This document shows, piece by piece, positions 39,934 to 50,195 of a stretch of DNA of 64,000 nucleotides. This stretch comes from Micromonospora carbonacea (GTDB lineage: Bacteria; Actinomycetota; Actinomycetes; Mycobacteriales; Micromonosporaceae): NCBI RefSeq assembly GCF_014205165.1, contig NZ_JACHMZ010000001.1, forward strand, positions 744,001 through 808,000. Direction: 5' to 3'. Made by a program: the position numbers and the translations under genes. The notes beneath the pieces were generated by a model, which worked only from the letters and a program-made list of their open reading frames with translations, searched no databases and had not been told where the DNA came from. Each line of letters begins with the position of its first letter. Position 1 is the first letter of the stretch.

Positions 39934-41061
39934 TCAGGTCGCCGCGTCGGCCACGGCCCGGGCCGCGCGGGCGATCTCGCGTTCCTCGTCGGTGCCGACG
40001 ACGCAGACGGCGACCTCCGCGCCCGCCGGGGAGATCACCCGGTCGCCGGTGCCGTCGTTGCGCGCCGGGTCGACGGCGATGCCGAGCCGCCCCAGGCCGG
40101 CCAGCGCGGCGGCCCGCACCGGCGCCGCGTGCTCGCCCACCCCGGCGGTGAAGGTGACCGCGTCCACCCGGCCGAGCAGCGCGTAGTACGCCCCGACGTA
40201 GCCGGTGATCCGGCGGGTGTAGACGTCGAAGGCGAGCGCGGCGGCCGGGTCGCCGGCGTCCCGGCGGGCCAGCACCTCGCGCATGTCGTTGACCCCGGCG
40301 AGGCCGAGCAGGCCGCTGCGGTGGTTGAGCAGGTCGTCGATCTCGTCGACGCCCATGCCGGCCTCGCGGCGCAGGTGGAAGACGATCGTCGGGTCGAGGT
40401 CGCCGCTGCGGGTGCCCATCACGAGGCCCTCCAGGGGGGACATCCCCATCGAGGTGGCCACGCTGCGCCCGCCCTGCACCGCGCAGGCGCTCGCCCCGTT
40501 GCCCAGGTGCAGGGTGATCGTGTTCAGCTCGTCGTACGGCCGGCCCAGCAGCTCGGCGGTGCGCCGGGAGACGTACGCGTGGGAGGTGCCGTGGAAGCCG
40601 TACCGGCGGATGTCGTGTCTGCGGGCGGTGTCCCGGTCGATCGCGTAGGTGGCGGCGGCCTCGGGCAGGGTGTGGTGGAACGCGGTGTCGAAGACGGCGA
40701 CCTGCGGCACCCCGGGCAGCGCCTCGCGGGCGACCCGGATGCCGGCCAGGTTGGCGGGGTTGTGCAGCGGGGCGAGCGGGACGAGTTCCTCGATCGCCGC
40801 GAACACGGCGTCGTCGACCAGCACCGGCGCGGTGAAGCGCCGCCCGCCGTGCACCACCCGGTGCCCGACGGCGGTCAGCCCGGCGAGCCCGTCCGGGCCG
40901 AGTCGGTCGAGGATCTCCCGGACGGCCGTCTCATGGTCGGCCGGCCCGCCGCCGGGCTCGCCGACCCGCTCCACCGTGCCGGAGGCCAGCACCTCGTCGC
41001 CGGCGTAGAGCCGGTACTTCACCGACGACGAGCCGCAGTTGAGGACGAGCACCCGACTCAT
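39934..41061 (-). CDS. ackA: acetate kinase
   Basis: Interconverts acetyl phosphate plus ADP with acetate plus ATP. The 375-residue protein has the ASKHA-fold signatures VLVLNCGSSSVKYRLY at the start, HRVVHGGRRFTAPV, VFDTAFHHTLPEAAATYAI, RRYGFHGTSHAYVS and LHLGNGASACAVQGG, and TAGVGEHAAPVRAAAL near the end. It is slightly shorter than the 400-residue E. coli enzyme, as usual in actinobacteria. ATG 41061 overlaps the pta stop (ATGA), so the two are translationally coupled in the order pta-ackA. Confidence 0.97.
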   Translation of the reverse strand: MSRVLVLNCGSSSVKYRLYAGDEVLASGTVERVGEPGGGPADHETAVREILDRLGPDGLAGLTAVGHRVVHGGRRFTAPVLVDDAVFAAIEELVPLAPLHNPANLAGIRVAREALPGVPQVAVFDTAFHHTLPEAAATYAIDRDTARRHDIRRYGFHGTSHAYVSRRTAELLGRPYDELNTITLHLGNGASACAVQGGRSVATSMGMSPLEGLVMGTRSGDLDPTIVFHLRREAGMGVDEIDDLLNHRSGLLGLAGVNDMREVLARRDAGDPAAALAFDVYTRRITGYVGAYYALLGRVDAVTFTAGVGEHAAPVRAAALAGLGRLGIAVDPARNDGTGDRVISPAGAEVAVCVVGTDEEREIARAARAVADAAT

Positions 41062-43127
41062 GACGACTCCTCGGCGGCGGCCTGGATGGCGGTGATGGCG
41101 ACGGTGTTGACGATGTCGGGGACGGTCGCGCCCCGGGACAGGTCGTTGACGGGGCGGCGCAGGCCCTGCATGACGGGGCCGACGGCCACCGCCCCGGCGG
41201 AGCGCTGCACCGCCTTGTACGTGTTGTTGCCCGTGTTGAGGTCGGGGAAGACGAACACGGTGGCCCGCCCGGCGACGGCGCTGTCGGGCAGCTTGGTGGC
41301 CGCGACGTGCGGGTCGATCGCCGCGTCGTACTGGATGGGGCCCTCGACCAGCAGCTCCGGCCGCCGCTCGCGGACGAGGCGGGTGGCGGCGGCGACCTTC
41401 TCCACGTCGGCCCCGGCCCCGGAGTCCCCGGTCGAGTAGGACAGCATCGCCACCCGGGGCTCGATGCCGAACCGGGCGGCGGTGTCGGCGGAGGAGATGG
41501 CGATGTCGGCGAGCTGGGCGGCGTCCGGGTCGGGGTTGACGGCGCAGTCGCCGTAGACGAGCACCCGGTCGGCGAGCAGCATGAAGAACACGCTGGAGGC
41601 CACCGACACCCCCGGCACCGTACGGATGATCTCGAACGCGGGGCGGATGGTGGCGGCGGTGGTGTGGGTGGCCCCGGAGACCATCCCGTCGGCGTGCCCG
41701 GTGTGCACCATCATCGTGCCGAAGTAGTTGGGCTGGGCCACGATGTCGTGCGCCAGCTCGGCGGTCATGCCCCGGTGGGCGCGCAGCTTCGCGTACGCCT
41801 CGGCGAACTCGTCGCGCCAGGGGCTGGTCGCCGGGTCGACGACGGCCGCCCCGGTGATGTCGACGCCCAGCTCCCGGGTGCGCCGGGCGATGTCGTCGGG
41901 GCGGCCGAGCAGGGTCAGGTCGGCCACGCCCCGGCGCAGCAGGATCTCCGCCGCGCGCAGGATCCGCTCCTCCGCCCCCTCGGGCAGCACGAGGCGGCGC
42001 CGGTGGGAGCGGGCCCGGTCGATCAGGTCGTACTCGAACATCAGCGGGGTGACCCGCGCGGAGCGGCTGACCCGCAGCCGGCGGGCGAGGTCGACGGTGT
42101 CGACGCAGTCCTCGAACGCGCCAAGAGCGGCCTCGACCTTGCGCGGGTGGGCCATGCTGGGCCGGCCCTCGATCCGGCTGGACGCGGCGACCGTGTCGTA
42201 GCTGTCGCTGCGCACCGAGAGCACCGCGAGCCCGGTGTTGAGCGCCTCGACCAGGCGCATCGCCCTCGGGTCGGGCCGTTCGCCGAGGGTGAGCACCAGC
42301 CCGGCGACGGAGACCTGGCCGGCGACGTGCGCGGCGCTGGCCGCCACCAGCAGGTCGGCCCGGTCGGCCGGGGTGATCACCAGCGCGCCCTCGGTGAGGT
42401 GGTCCAGCAGCGTCGGCACGTGCGCCGCGCCGACGACGTAGTCGAGCACGTCGCGGCCGAGCGCGGCGTCGTCGCCGGCCAGCAGGGTCGCGCCGAGCGC
42501 CGCCGCGACCTCGGCCACCGTCGGCGCCGACACGGTCGGCACCTCCGGGATCGCGTACGCGGGGACGGGCAGGTCGGGCAGCGTCATCGGCCCCGGCACC
42601 CGGTTGGCGATCACCGCCAGCACCGTCGCGCCGAGGTCCACCAGATCGTGGTACGCCCCGCGCGCCGCCGCCGCGATCGCCTCCGGCTCCTGCCCGAAGC
42701 CGTCGACGACGGGCACCACCACGCTGCCGAACTCGGTGGCGAGGCGGGCGTTGAACGCCAGCTCGCGGGGGCCCGCGCCGTCGCCGCCGTCGGCGAAGTC
42801 GCTGCCCACCACGACCACCGCGGGGCAGCGCCGTTCGACGTCGCGGTAGCGCTCGACGATCCGGGAGATCAGCTCCTCGCGCCGCCCGTCGCCGACCAGC
42901 GCGCCCGCCTCGGCGTAGGTGCAGCCGTGCAGCTCGTCGACCGGGATCTCGACGCGGTAGCGCTCGGTGAGCAGGGCGAGGATCTGGTCGGGGCCCCGGC
43001 CGGGGACGAGGGGCCGGAACGCGCCGATCCGGCCGACCTGCCGGGAGAGCAGCTCGGCGAGGCCGAGCGCGATCGTCGACTTGCCCCCGCCGGAACCGAC
43101 GCTGGTCAGATACACGCTCCGGGCCAC
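41058..43127 (-). CDS. pta: phosphate acetyltransferase
   Basis: Interconverts acetyl-CoA and acetyl phosphate. This is the long, three-part form of 689 residues: an N-terminal dethiobiotin-synthetase-like P-loop domain (SVGSGGGKSTIALGLAELLS), a central DRTGG domain (about residues 205-320, VSVAGLVLTLGERPDP), and the C-terminal catalytic domain from about 365, with GMVSGATHTTAATIRPA and LSYSTGDSGAGADVEKV. GTG 43127 lies 6 nt after TAGCGT, so the mRNA is probably leaderless. Together with ackA it links acetate to central metabolism. Confidence 0.97.
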   Translation of the reverse strand: MARSVYLTSVGSGGGKSTIALGLAELLSRQVGRIGAFRPLVPGRGPDQILALLTERYRVEIPVDELHGCTYAEAGALVGDGRREELISRIVERYRDVERRCPAVVVVGSDFADGGDGAGPRELAFNARLATEFGSVVVPVVDGFGQEPEAIAAAARGAYHDLVDLGATVLAVIANRVPGPMTLPDLPVPAYAIPEVPTVSAPTVAEVAAALGATLLAGDDAALGRDVLDYVVGAAHVPTLLDHLTEGALVITPADRADLLVAASAAHVAGQVSVAGLVLTLGERPDPRAMRLVEALNTGLAVLSVRSDSYDTVAASSRIEGRPSMAHPRKVEAALGAFEDCVDTVDLARRLRVSRSARVTPLMFEYDLIDRARSHRRRLVLPEGAEERILRAAEILLRRGVADLTLLGRPDDIARRTRELGVDITGAAVVDPATSPWRDEFAEAYAKLRAHRGMTAELAHDIVAQPNYFGTMMVHTGHADGMVSGATHTTAATIRPAFEIIRTVPGVSVASSVFFMLLADRVLVYGDCAVNPDPDAAQLADIAISSADTAARFGIEPRVAMLSYSTGDSGAGADVEKVAAATRLVRERRPELLVEGPIQYDAAIDPHVAATKLPDSAVAGRATVFVFPDLNTGNNTYKAVQRSAGAVAVGPVMQGLRRPVNDLSRGATVPDIVNTVAITAIQAAAEESS

Positions 43128-43133
43128 GTCCCC

Positions 43134-43139
43134 ACGCTA
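43134..43139 (-). promoter_or_regulatory. -10 element for leaderless pta-ackA
   Basis: TAGCGT on the minus strand, 6 nt before GTG 43127. Confidence 0.5.
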
Positions 43140-43215
43140 CAAGATCGCGGCGAGGGTCGCCCGGGTCCTTGGACCCGGGCCGGCGGCCGGCCGTCGCCGC
43201 CGTCAGTCGTCGCGG

Positions 43216-43395
43216 TCAGTCGTCGTCTTCGTCGTCCAACCGGGCGAGCCAGGTGGCGAAGCGCTCGATCGGCGTCTCGAACTCGGGGTTCAGGTCCACG
43301 AAGTCGCGCAGGCGCTCGCCCAGCCACTCCACGCTCACCTGCTCCTCGCCCCGCCGCTCGACCAGTTCCTCGATGCCACGGTCGGTGAAGTACAT
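43216..43395 (-). CDS. DUF6104-type small acidic protein
   Basis: A 59-residue soluble protein starting MYFTDRGIEELVERRGEEQV and ending FATWLARLDDEDDD. Its length and the MYFTDRGIEEL and DLNPEFE motifs match a short conserved actinobacterial family (DUF6104, by recollection) that lies next to kgd in other genomes. ATG 43395 follows GAGGAC. No function is known. The charged, amphipathic helix pattern suggests a small adaptor or an inhibitor. The downstream stop lies about 90 bp from pta. The short length explains why it is easily missed. Confidence 0.83.
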   Translation of the reverse strand: MYFTDRGIEELVERRGEEQVSVEWLGERLRDFVDLNPEFETPIERFATWLARLDDEDDD

Positions 43396-43454
43396 CGTGC
43401 GTCCTCATCGGTAGTGCCGGCCGGCGGCCGGGTCGTGCGGTCAGGGACGCGAGC

Positions 43455-43489
43455 GGGGCAGCGACCGTCGTGGTGACGGTCGCTGCCCC
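43455..43489 (-). terminator. terminator after kgd
   Basis: GGGGCAGCGACCGTC and its perfect complement, 15 bp, with loop GTGGT, lie 23 bp beyond the kgd stop codon. Confidence 0.8.
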
Positions 43490-43511
43490 GGCGCGCGGTG
43501 GTGCGGTCAGG

Positions 43512-46500
43512 TCACGGGCGGGGCAGGGCCGCCTCAATCAGCGCGTTCTGCTCGACCTCGTGCATCTTCGCCGAGCCGACCGCCGGCGCGGCGGCGGCGG
43601 GGCGGGAGATGCGGCGCAGCCGGACCTCGCTGAGGTGCTCCAGCAGGTTGAGCGCGACGAAGCTCCACGCGCCCTGGTTGGCCGGCTCCTCCTGCACCCA
43701 GGCGAAGTCCTCGGCGTTCGGGTACTGCGCGAGGGCGGCCCGGATCTCCTCGACGGGCAGCGGGTAGAGCTGCTCCATCCGGACGATCGCGGTGTCGGTG
43801 ACGCCGCGCTCGGCCCGGGCCTGGAACAGGTCGTAGTAGACCTTGCCCGAGCAGAGCAGCACCCGCTTCACCTGCCCGGCGGGCGGGGCGGCGGTGTCGG
43901 CCAGCACCGGGGCGAAGGTGCCCGTGGTGAAGTCCTCCACCGGCGACACGCAGAGCTTGTGCCGCAGCAGCGACTTCGGCGTGAACACCACGAGCGGCTT
44001 GCGCTTCGGCGACAGGGCCTGGCGGCGCAGCAGGTGGAAGTGGTTCGCCGGGGTGGTCGGCATGGCCACCCGCATGTTGTCCTCGGCGCAGAGCTGGAGG
44101 AACCGCTCCGGGCGGCCGGACGTGTGGTCCGGGCCCTGGCCCTCGTGGCCGTGCGGCAGCAGCAGGGTGACGGCGGAGCGCTGGCCCCACTTCACCTCGC
44201 CGGAGGAGATGAACTCGTCGATCACCGACTGCGCGCCGTTGACGAAGTCGCCGAACTGGGCCTCCCAGCAGACCAGCGCGTTGACGTTCTCCACCGAGTA
44301 GCCGTACTCGAAGCCCATCGCCGCGTACTCCGACAGCAGGGAGTCGTGCACGAAGAACCGGGACCGCTCGCCGTCGGCGGTGAGCGACTTCAGCGGCAGG
44401 TAGTCGTCGCCGGTGCGGGCGTCCACCACCGAGGCGTGCCGCTGCACGAACGTGCCCCGGCGGGAGTCCTGCCCGGCGAGCCGGACGGTGACCCCGTCGT
44501 GCAGCAGCGCGCCGAACGCGATGATCTCGCCGTACCCCCAGTCGATGTTGCCCTCGACGGACATCTTGGCCCGCCGGTCGAGCAGCTGCTGGATCCGCTT
44601 GTGCGGGGTGAAGCCCTCCGGCAGGGTGGTGTGCGCCTCGCCGACGGCCTTGACGACCTCGGCCGTCGTGGCGGTCGCCACCTGCGGCTCCGGCTCGTCC
44701 TCGCGGCGCGGCCGGGCCGCCTGCTTCGGCGCGGAGGCGGCGTCCCGGGTGGCCTTGAAGACCCGCTCCAGCTGCGCCTGGTAGTCGCGCAGCAGCTCCT
44801 CCGCGTCCTCCACGGTGATGTCGCCCCGGCCGATCAGCTCCTCGGTGTAGAGCTTGCGGACCGACCGCTTCGAGTCAATGATCTTGTACATCTGCGGGTT
44901 GGACATCGAGGGGTCGTCGCCCTCGTTGTGGCCGCGCCGGCGGTAGCAGACCATGTCGATCACGACATCCTTGTTGAACGCCTGCCGGTATTCGAACGCC
45001 AGCCGGGCGACCCGGACCACGGCCTCGGGGTCGTCGCCGTTGACGTGCAGGATCGGGGCCTCGATCATCCGGGCCACGTCGGTGCTGTAGAGGCTGGACC
45101 GGGAGTGCTCGGGGGCGGTGGTGAAGCCCACCTGGTTGTTGACCACCACGTGCACCGTGCCGCCGGTGCGGTAGCCGCGCAGCTGCGACAGGTTGAGCGT
45201 CTCGGCGACCACGCCCTGCCCGGCGAAGGCGGCGTCACCGTGCACCGCCAGCGGCAGCACGGTGTAGCCCTCCAGCTTGAGGTCGATCCGGTCCTGCTTG
45301 GCCCGGACGATGCCCTCCAGCACCGGGTCGACGGCCTCCAGGTGCGACGGGTTGGCCACCACCGACACCTTGACGGAGTGCTCGCCGTCGGGGGTGGTGA
45401 ACTTGCCGTTCTGGCCGAGGTGGTATTTCACGTCGCCCGAGCCCTGCGTCGAGCGCGGGTCGAGGTGCCCCTCGAACTCCGAGAAGATCTTCTCGTACGG
45501 CTTGCCGACGATGTTGGCCAGCACGTTGAGCCGGCCCCGGTGGGCCATGCCGATGACGACCTCGTCGAGCCCCGCCTCGGCGGAGGACTCCAGCACCTCG
45601 CCGAGCAGCGGGATCAGCGACTCGCCGCCCTCCAGCGAGAAGCGCTTCTGGCCCACGTACTTCGTCTGGAGGAAGGTCTCGAACGCCTCGGCGGCGTTGA
45701 GCCGGTTGAGCACGTGCTTCTGCTCGTCGGAGGTGGGCTTCTCGTACTTGCGCTCGATCCGCTCCTGGATCCAGCGCCGCTCCTCCGGGTCCTGGATGTG
45801 CATGTACTCCACGCCGACCCGGCGGCAGTAGGAGTCGCGCAGCACGCCGAGGATGTCGCGCAGCTTCATCCGCTGCTTGCCGGCGAAGCCGTTGACCGGG
45901 AAGACCCGGTCCAGGTCCCACAGGGTCAGCCCGTGCTGGAGGACGTCCAGGTCGGGGTGCTTGCGGATCTTGAATTCCAGCGGGTCGGTGTCGGCCATCA
46001 GGTGACCGCGCACCCGGTACGCGTGGATCAGCTCGTGCACCCGCGCGGTCTTGTTGATCTGGCCCTCGGAGTTGACGGCCACGTCCTGCATCCAGCGCAC
46101 CGGCTCGTACGGGATGCGCAGCGAGGTGAAGATCTGGTCGTAGAAGCCGTGCCCGCCGAGCAGCAGCTCGTGCATGACCTTGAGGAACTCGCCGGACTGC
46201 GCGCCCTGGATGATCCGGTGGTCGTACGTGCTGGTCAGCGTGATGATCTTACTGACGGCCAGCTCGGCGAGGGTGGCCTCGCTCATCCCCTGGTAGGGCG
46301 CCGGGTACTCCATCGCGCCGACGCCGATGATGGCGCTCTGCCCCGTCATCAGACGCGGGATCGAGTGCACCGTGCCGATGCCGCCTGGGTTGGTCAGCGA
46401 GATCGTGGTGCCCGAGTAGTCCTCCATGGTCAGCTCGTTGCGGCGGGCGCGCCGGACCACGTCCTCGTACGCCTGCCAGAACTGCCGGAAGTCCATCGTC

Positions 46501-47267
46501 TCGCAGCCCTTGATGGACGGCACCACCAGGTTGCGGCTGCCGTCGGGCTTGGCCAGGTCGATCGCGATGCCCAGGTTGACGTGCTCGGGGCGGACCATCG
46601 CCGGCTTGCCGTCGACCTCGGCGAAGGAGTTGTTCATCTCCGGGTGCTCGACGAGCGCCCGGACCATCGCGTAACCGATCAGGTGGGTGAAGCTGACCTT
46701 GCCGCCGCGCCCCCGGGCGAGGTGGTTGTTGATCACGATGCGGTTGTCCACCAGCAGCTTCGCCGGGACGGCACGCACGCTCGTCGCGGTCGGCACGCTC
46801 AGCGAGGCGTCCATGTTCTGGACGATCTTCGCGGCGACGCCGCGCAGCGGGGTGGTCTGCGGGCCGGTCACCGTCGGCTTCGCCGCCGCCTTCGCGGCCG
46901 GCTCGGCCTTCGTGGCTCTGGCGGGCGTCGGCTTCGTGGCGGGCTTCACCGTCGGCTGCGCCCCGGACGCGGACGCCTTCGGCGCGGGGGCCTTCGCGGG
47001 GGCCGGCGCGGCCTGCGCCGCCGGCTGGGCGACGGTGGCGGCGGCCTCCTGTTGCCCGGCCGGCTCCGGCGCGGCCTTGGCGGACTGGCCGTCCGGGCGT
47101 GCCGTGGCGGCGCCCGGCGCGGGGCGGTAGTCGGCGAAGAAGTCGTGCCAGGCCGAATCGACGCTGCTCGGGTCGGCGAGGTAACGCTGGTACATCTCCT
47201 CGACGAGCCACTCGTTAGGGCCGAAACCCGCCAGTGGGTTCTCCTGCGAAGTCTGCTGGGTCGACAC
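43512..47267 (-). CDS. kgd: multifunctional 2-oxoglutarate decarboxylase/dehydrogenase (E1/E2)
   Basis: KGD decarboxylates 2-oxoglutarate with ThDP and transfers succinyl groups; it is the actinobacterial fusion of an E2-like catalytic domain and E1. The 1251-residue protein starts with [15 protein letters not shown], followed by a long Ala/Pro/Lys linker, an acyltransferase-like domain (about 130-350, with [19 protein letters not shown] and [14 protein letters not shown]), and the E1 part with [38 protein letters not shown] and the ThDP/Mg site [13 protein letters not shown] 47267 begins [17 protein letters not shown]. It is monocistronic, ended by a strong hairpin. Confidence 0.97.
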   Translation of the reverse strand: MSTQQTSQENPLAGFGPNEWLVEEMYQRYLADPSSVDSAWHDFFADYRPAPGAATARPDGQSAKAAPEPAGQQEAAATVAQPAAQAAPAPAKAPAPKASASGAQPTVKPATKPTPARATKAEPAAKAAAKPTVTGPQTTPLRGVAAKIVQNMDASLSVPTATSVRAVPAKLLVDNRIVINNHLARGRGGKVSFTHLIGYAMVRALVEHPEMNNSFAEVDGKPAMVRPEHVNLGIAIDLAKPDGSRNLVVPSIKGCETMDFRQFWQAYEDVVRRARRNELTMEDYSGTTISLTNPGGIGTVHSIPRLMTGQSAIIGVGAMEYPAPYQGMSEATLAELAVSKIITLTSTYDHRIIQGAQSGEFLKVMHELLLGGHGFYDQIFTSLRIPYEPVRWMQDVAVNSEGQINKTARVHELIHAYRVRGHLMADTDPLEFKIRKHPDLDVLQHGLTLWDLDRVFPVNGFAGKQRMKLRDILGVLRDSYCRRVGVEYMHIQDPEERRWIQERIERKYEKPTSDEQKHVLNRLNAAEAFETFLQTKYVGQKRFSLEGGESLIPLLGEVLESSAEAGLDEVVIGMAHRGRLNVLANIVGKPYEKIFSEFEGHLDPRSTQGSGDVKYHLGQNGKFTTPDGEHSVKVSVVANPSHLEAVDPVLEGIVRAKQDRIDLKLEGYTVLPLAVHGDAAFAGQGVVAETLNLSQLRGYRTGGTVHVVVNNQVGFTTAPEHSRSSLYSTDVARMIEAPILHVNGDDPEAVVRVARLAFEYRQAFNKDVVIDMVCYRRRGHNEGDDPSMSNPQMYKIIDSKRSVRKLYTEELIGRGDITVEDAEELLRDYQAQLERVFKATRDAASAPKQAARPRREDEPEPQVATATTAEVVKAVGEAHTTLPEGFTPHKRIQQLLDRRAKMSVEGNIDWGYGEIIAFGALLHDGVTVRLAGQDSRRGTFVQRHASVVDARTGDDYLPLKSLTADGERSRFFVHDSLLSEYAAMGFEYGYSVENVNALVCWEAQFGDFVNGAQSVIDEFISSGEVKWGQRSAVTLLLPHGHEGQGPDHTSGRPERFLQLCAEDNMRVAMPTTPANHFHLLRRQALSPKRKPLVVFTPKSLLRHKLCVSPVEDFTTGTFAPVLADTAAPPAGQVKRVLLCSGKVYYDLFQARAERGVTDTAIVRMEQLYPLPVEEIRAALAQYPNAEDFAWVQEEPANQGAWSFVALNLLEHLSEVRLRRISRPAAAAPAVGSAKMHEVEQNALIEAALPRP

Positions 47268-47474
47268 GGCCGGTAATCGCCTCTTTCACGCGGGTTTGTG
47301 TGTCACGCGGTGTCCTCCGACGCCCCGAATGCGAGGGGCGGACGGGGGACGGCTCCCAGGCTACGCCGTACGAATACGCTAGGCATTTCCGGCTCGGGCG
47401 CGTGGTCGGTTTCACAGAAGATGACACAGGTTCGGTCAGCGCCGCGTGTCCCGTTGACTCCGGCCCGGAACGGA

Positions 47475-47517
47475 GCCGGCCCCGGGCGCGATCCTGCGAT
47501 CACGCTCCGGGGCCGGC
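47475..47517 (-). terminator. terminator after the ABC-2 permease gene
   Basis: GCCGGCCCCGG and CCGGGGCCGGC form an 11-bp outer stem, with GCGCGATC/GATCACGC continuing inside. It lies 21 bp beyond the permease stop. Confidence 0.7.
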
Positions 47518-47538
47518 CGCCGGCCATCCGGCGAGGGG

Positions 47539-48363
47539 TCAGGAGATGTCCCGCCGCCGCATGGTGAGGGTGCCGATCATGCCGGTCACCACGGCGTACC
47601 CGATCAGCACCGCCGCGCCCGCCCAGCGCGGCGGGTTGCCGGGGATCTCGGTGCCGCTGACCATCAGCGACGAGGCCAGCGAGGGCACCAGCACCTGGAG
47701 GTTGTTGATCCACTCGCCCCAGCGGGCGGCGAGGATGCTGATCGCGATGGCCGCGCCGATCGAGCCGCCCAGGTAGAGCAGGATGCCGGTCACCGTCGCG
47801 CCGATCTGGCTGCGGATCAGCACGCCGATGCCGACGCCCAGCACCGACCAGAGCAGGTACGCCAGCGCGTTGAGCGCCGTCGCCGTCCAGACCGCGCCGT
47901 TGCCGAGCTGGGAGCCGAGGTCGACGCTGTTGAGCACCAGCACGCCGAGCACCAGGTTGAGCCCCGTGGTGACCAGCCAGAACAGCATCGCCAGCACGGC
48001 CGCCGCGACCAGCTTCGCCGTCATCACCGCCGTGCGGTGCGGCACGGTGAGGAACGTGGTCGTCACCGTCTGGTGGAAGAACTCGCTGGTCACCACGATG
48101 ATGCCGAGCAGCATCACGATGAGCAGCCCGAAGAACTGCCCGTTGGTGTAGATGTTGGCGGCCAGGCTGTCCACGGACTGCACGGCCGCCACCTGGTCGG
48201 CCTGGTCGGCCGGCACGTCGCCGAAGTTGCCGCTGGCCAGCGCGTCGGTCTGCAACCAGTTGATCAGCGCGGTGAGGCCCCACAGCGGCAGCGAGATGAG
48301 CGCGAAGACCCACCACGTGTTGGTGGTGCGGATCTTGAGCAGCTCGGATCGGACGAGGTTCAT
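47539..48363 (-). CDS. ABC-2 type transporter permease
   Basis: A 274-residue membrane protein with six hydrophobic helices. It starts MNLVRSELLKIRTTNTWW, the typical cytosolic start of ABC-2 permeases that act with an NatA-type ATPase. After helix 1 comes a large extracytoplasmic loop (about residues 45-75), then FGLLIVMLLGIIVVTSEFFH, with TSEFFHQTVTTTFLTVPHR as the family signature between helices 2 and 3, and a C-terminal MRRRDI tail. It overlaps the ATPase gene by 4 nt (ATGA). The likely role is export of a drug, peptide or lipid. Confidence 0.92.
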   Translation of the reverse strand: MNLVRSELLKIRTTNTWWVFALISLPLWGLTALINWLQTDALASGNFGDVPADQADQVAAVQSVDSLAANIYTNGQFFGLLIVMLLGIIVVTSEFFHQTVTTTFLTVPHRTAVMTAKLVAAAVLAMLFWLVTTGLNLVLGVLVLNSVDLGSQLGNGAVWTATALNALAYLLWSVLGVGIGVLIRSQIGATVTGILLYLGGSIGAAIAISILAARWGEWINNLQVLVPSLASSLMVSGTEIPGNPPRWAGAAVLIGYAVVTGMIGTLTMRRRDIS

Positions 48364-49301
48364 CGGATGCCCGCCTTTCCGGCCGTCAGCTCCAGGAAGA
48401 CCCGTTCCAGGTCGGGCCGTTCCGGGGTCAGTTCGTGCAGCTCCACACCGGCGGCCAGCGCGGCCTTGCCGATCGCCGGGGCGTCCGCCCCGGTGACCAG
48501 CAGCACGCCGTGCTCACCGGTCTCCACCGTCGCCGACTGCGCGCGCAGCGCCGCGACCAGCTCGTCGGCCTGCGGGGTGCGCACCCGCACCCGGCCGCCG
48601 CCCTGCGCCATCGAGCCCAGCACCTGCTCGACCGGCCCCTGCCGGACCAGCTTGCCGGCCGCGATGATCACCACGTCGTCGGCGAGCAGCTGCATCTCCG
48701 ACAGCAGGTGGCTGGAGACCAGCACCGTGCGGCCCTCGTGGGCCAGGCCCTTGAGGAAGCCGCGCATCCACCGGATGCCCTCGGGGTCGAGCCCGTTCGC
48801 CGGCTCGTCGAGGATCAGCACCCGGGGGTCGCCGAGCATCGCGGCGGCGATGCCGAGGCGCTGCTTCATGCCCAGCGAGTAGCCCTTGAACTTACGCTTC
48901 GCCGCCGGGGTGAGCCCCACCAGGGCCAGCGCCTCGTCGGCGCGCGACTTCGGCAGGCCGGCCGCCGCGCAGATCACCCGCAGGTGGTTGATCCCGGTGC
49001 GGCCCTTGTGCGCGCTGGACGCCTCCAGCACCGCGCCGACGTGGCGCAGCGGGTCGGTCAGGTCCGCGTAGCGCTGGCCGCCGATGGTCGCCGTGCCGCC
49101 CGTCGGGGTGACCAGGTTCAGCAGCATGCGCAGCGTGGTGGTCTTGCCGGCGCCGTTCGGGCCGAGGAAGCCGGTGACCCGCCCCGGTTCGACCGTGAAC
49201 GACAGATTGTCGACCGCCCGGACGTTCTTGTACTGCTTCGTCAGGCCGGACACCACGATCTGACCGCTGTCGGTTATGGGGCTTCGCTGCCCGTCAGACA
49301 T
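48360..49301 (-). CDS. ABC transporter ATP-binding protein (ABC-2, NatA/CcmA-like)
   Basis: A 313-residue ATPase for the overlapping permease. Walker A is FLGPNGAGKTTTLRMLL, the ABC signature YSLGMKQRLGIAAAML, Walker B VLILDEPANGLDPEGIRW, and the H-loop VLVSSHLLSEM. A C-terminal domain of about 85 residues (RVRTPQADELVAALRAQ) is the usual DUF4162-like tail. ATG 49301 follows GGGAGGAG, which beats the upstream frame start. A clear promoter lies about 65 nt further upstream. The substrate is unknown. Confidence 0.94.
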   Translation of the reverse strand: MSDGQRSPITDSGQIVVSGLTKQYKNVRAVDNLSFTVEPGRVTGFLGPNGAGKTTTLRMLLNLVTPTGGTATIGGQRYADLTDPLRHVGAVLEASSAHKGRTGINHLRVICAAAGLPKSRADEALALVGLTPAAKRKFKGYSLGMKQRLGIAAAMLGDPRVLILDEPANGLDPEGIRWMRGFLKGLAHEGRTVLVSSHLLSEMQLLADDVVIIAAGKLVRQGPVEQVLGSMAQGGGRVRVRTPQADELVAALRAQSATVETGEHGVLLVTGADAPAIGKAALAAGVELHELTPERPDLERVFLELTAGKAGIR

Positions 49302-49372
49302 CTTTCTCCTCCCGTGCACGGCGCGGAGAGCGCGCCGAGATGTGCGGCGCGGTTGCGGACGCGCCGTGGCAC

Positions 49373-49401
49373 AGCCTGGCAAGGCCGCGCAACCAGGTCA
49401 A
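49373..49401 (-). promoter_or_regulatory. promoter of the ABC-2 operon
   Basis: On the minus strand TTGACC and CAGGCT are 17 nt apart, a standard housekeeping arrangement. It would give a leader of about 65 nt before ATG 49301. Confidence 0.6.
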
Positions 49402-49500
49402 TCAGGCGCGACACCTACCTCCGCCTCCACCTCAGGCAGGAGCCGGTCCTCCCCAGGGACGAGAACGCCCCGCCCGGGGCCCGGCCCCCCGACCCGCCGG

Positions 49501-50157
49501 TCACGCCTCCGACAGGGCGATCCAGGCGGCCAGGGCCCGGCCCAGCAGCCGGCCGTCCGGGGCGTACAGGCTGGTCCGGACCACCGCCTTGCGTCCCCAC
49601 ACGCCGTCGGCCATGCCCGTCACCACGCATTCGTCGCCCGGCGTCGGCAGCCCCTCCAGCACGGCGGTCATCCGGCCCAGCACGTACGGCCGGCCCGCGT
49701 CGATCACCGCCCAGCCGCCGGGGCAGTCCAGCGCCGCCCATACCGTAGCCGCGTCCACCTCGGCCGGGGCGGTGAACGGCGCGGCGGTCCGCCCGTCGGG
49801 CAGGCGGCCCGGGAAGATCCGCAGCCCGTCGGCCCGGCCGGGCCCGCAGACGAAGCAGCCGGGGAACGGGTGGTCCACCAGGCCCGGGTACGCCGCCGAC
49901 GCGGCCCGCGCCGTGTCGACGTCCACCGGGGGCACCACCTCCGGAACCTCGTCCACGCCGCGCACCTGGGCGATCAGCCGGCCGTCCGGGTCGTGCACCT
50001 CGCCGCCGTCGAGGGTCAGCGGGGTCTCCAGCGGCGGCGGCTGCCGCAACGTCACCTCGACCGTGCCGCCGAGCCCGGACGCGGCGGCGAAGACGCCGGC
50101 GCACCAACCGCCGTTGCCCGACCCGGGCGGCCCGTTGTATCTCGCGGGGATGATCAC
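49501..50157 (-). CDS. hotdog-fold thioesterase-like protein
   Basis: A 218-residue protein with two hotdog-like halves. The first starts MIIPARYNGPPGSGNGGWC, where NGG is a common acyl-CoA-binding turn, and has AGVFAAASGLGGTVEVTLRQ. A Cys-rich link PFPGCFVCGPGRADGLRIF follows, then DAATVWAALDCPGGWAVID and LYAPDGRLLGRALAAWI. The GPP-NGGW and CFVCGP motifs are family-typical. GTG 50157 is supported by GGAGG at 5 nt. It is a lone gene divergent from the OlsB-like gene, with repeat R4 between them. The acyl substrate is unknown. Confidence 0.78.
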   Translation of the reverse strand: MIIPARYNGPPGSGNGGWCAGVFAAASGLGGTVEVTLRQPPPLETPLTLDGGEVHDPDGRLIAQVRGVDEVPEVVPPVDVDTARAASAAYPGLVDHPFPGCFVCGPGRADGLRIFPGRLPDGRTAAPFTAPAEVDAATVWAALDCPGGWAVIDAGRPYVLGRMTAVLEGLPTPGDECVVTGMADGVWGRKAVVRTSLYAPDGRLLGRALAAWIALSEA

Positions 50158-50195
50158 GCGCACCTCCTCCGCGCAGCCTCGCACGCCCGGTTCCG

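Noticed and set aside
43470..47276. Plus-strand open frame of 1268 codons
   Set aside because: It is antisense to kgd, whose motifs and codon use are clear; high GC keeps the opposite strand open.
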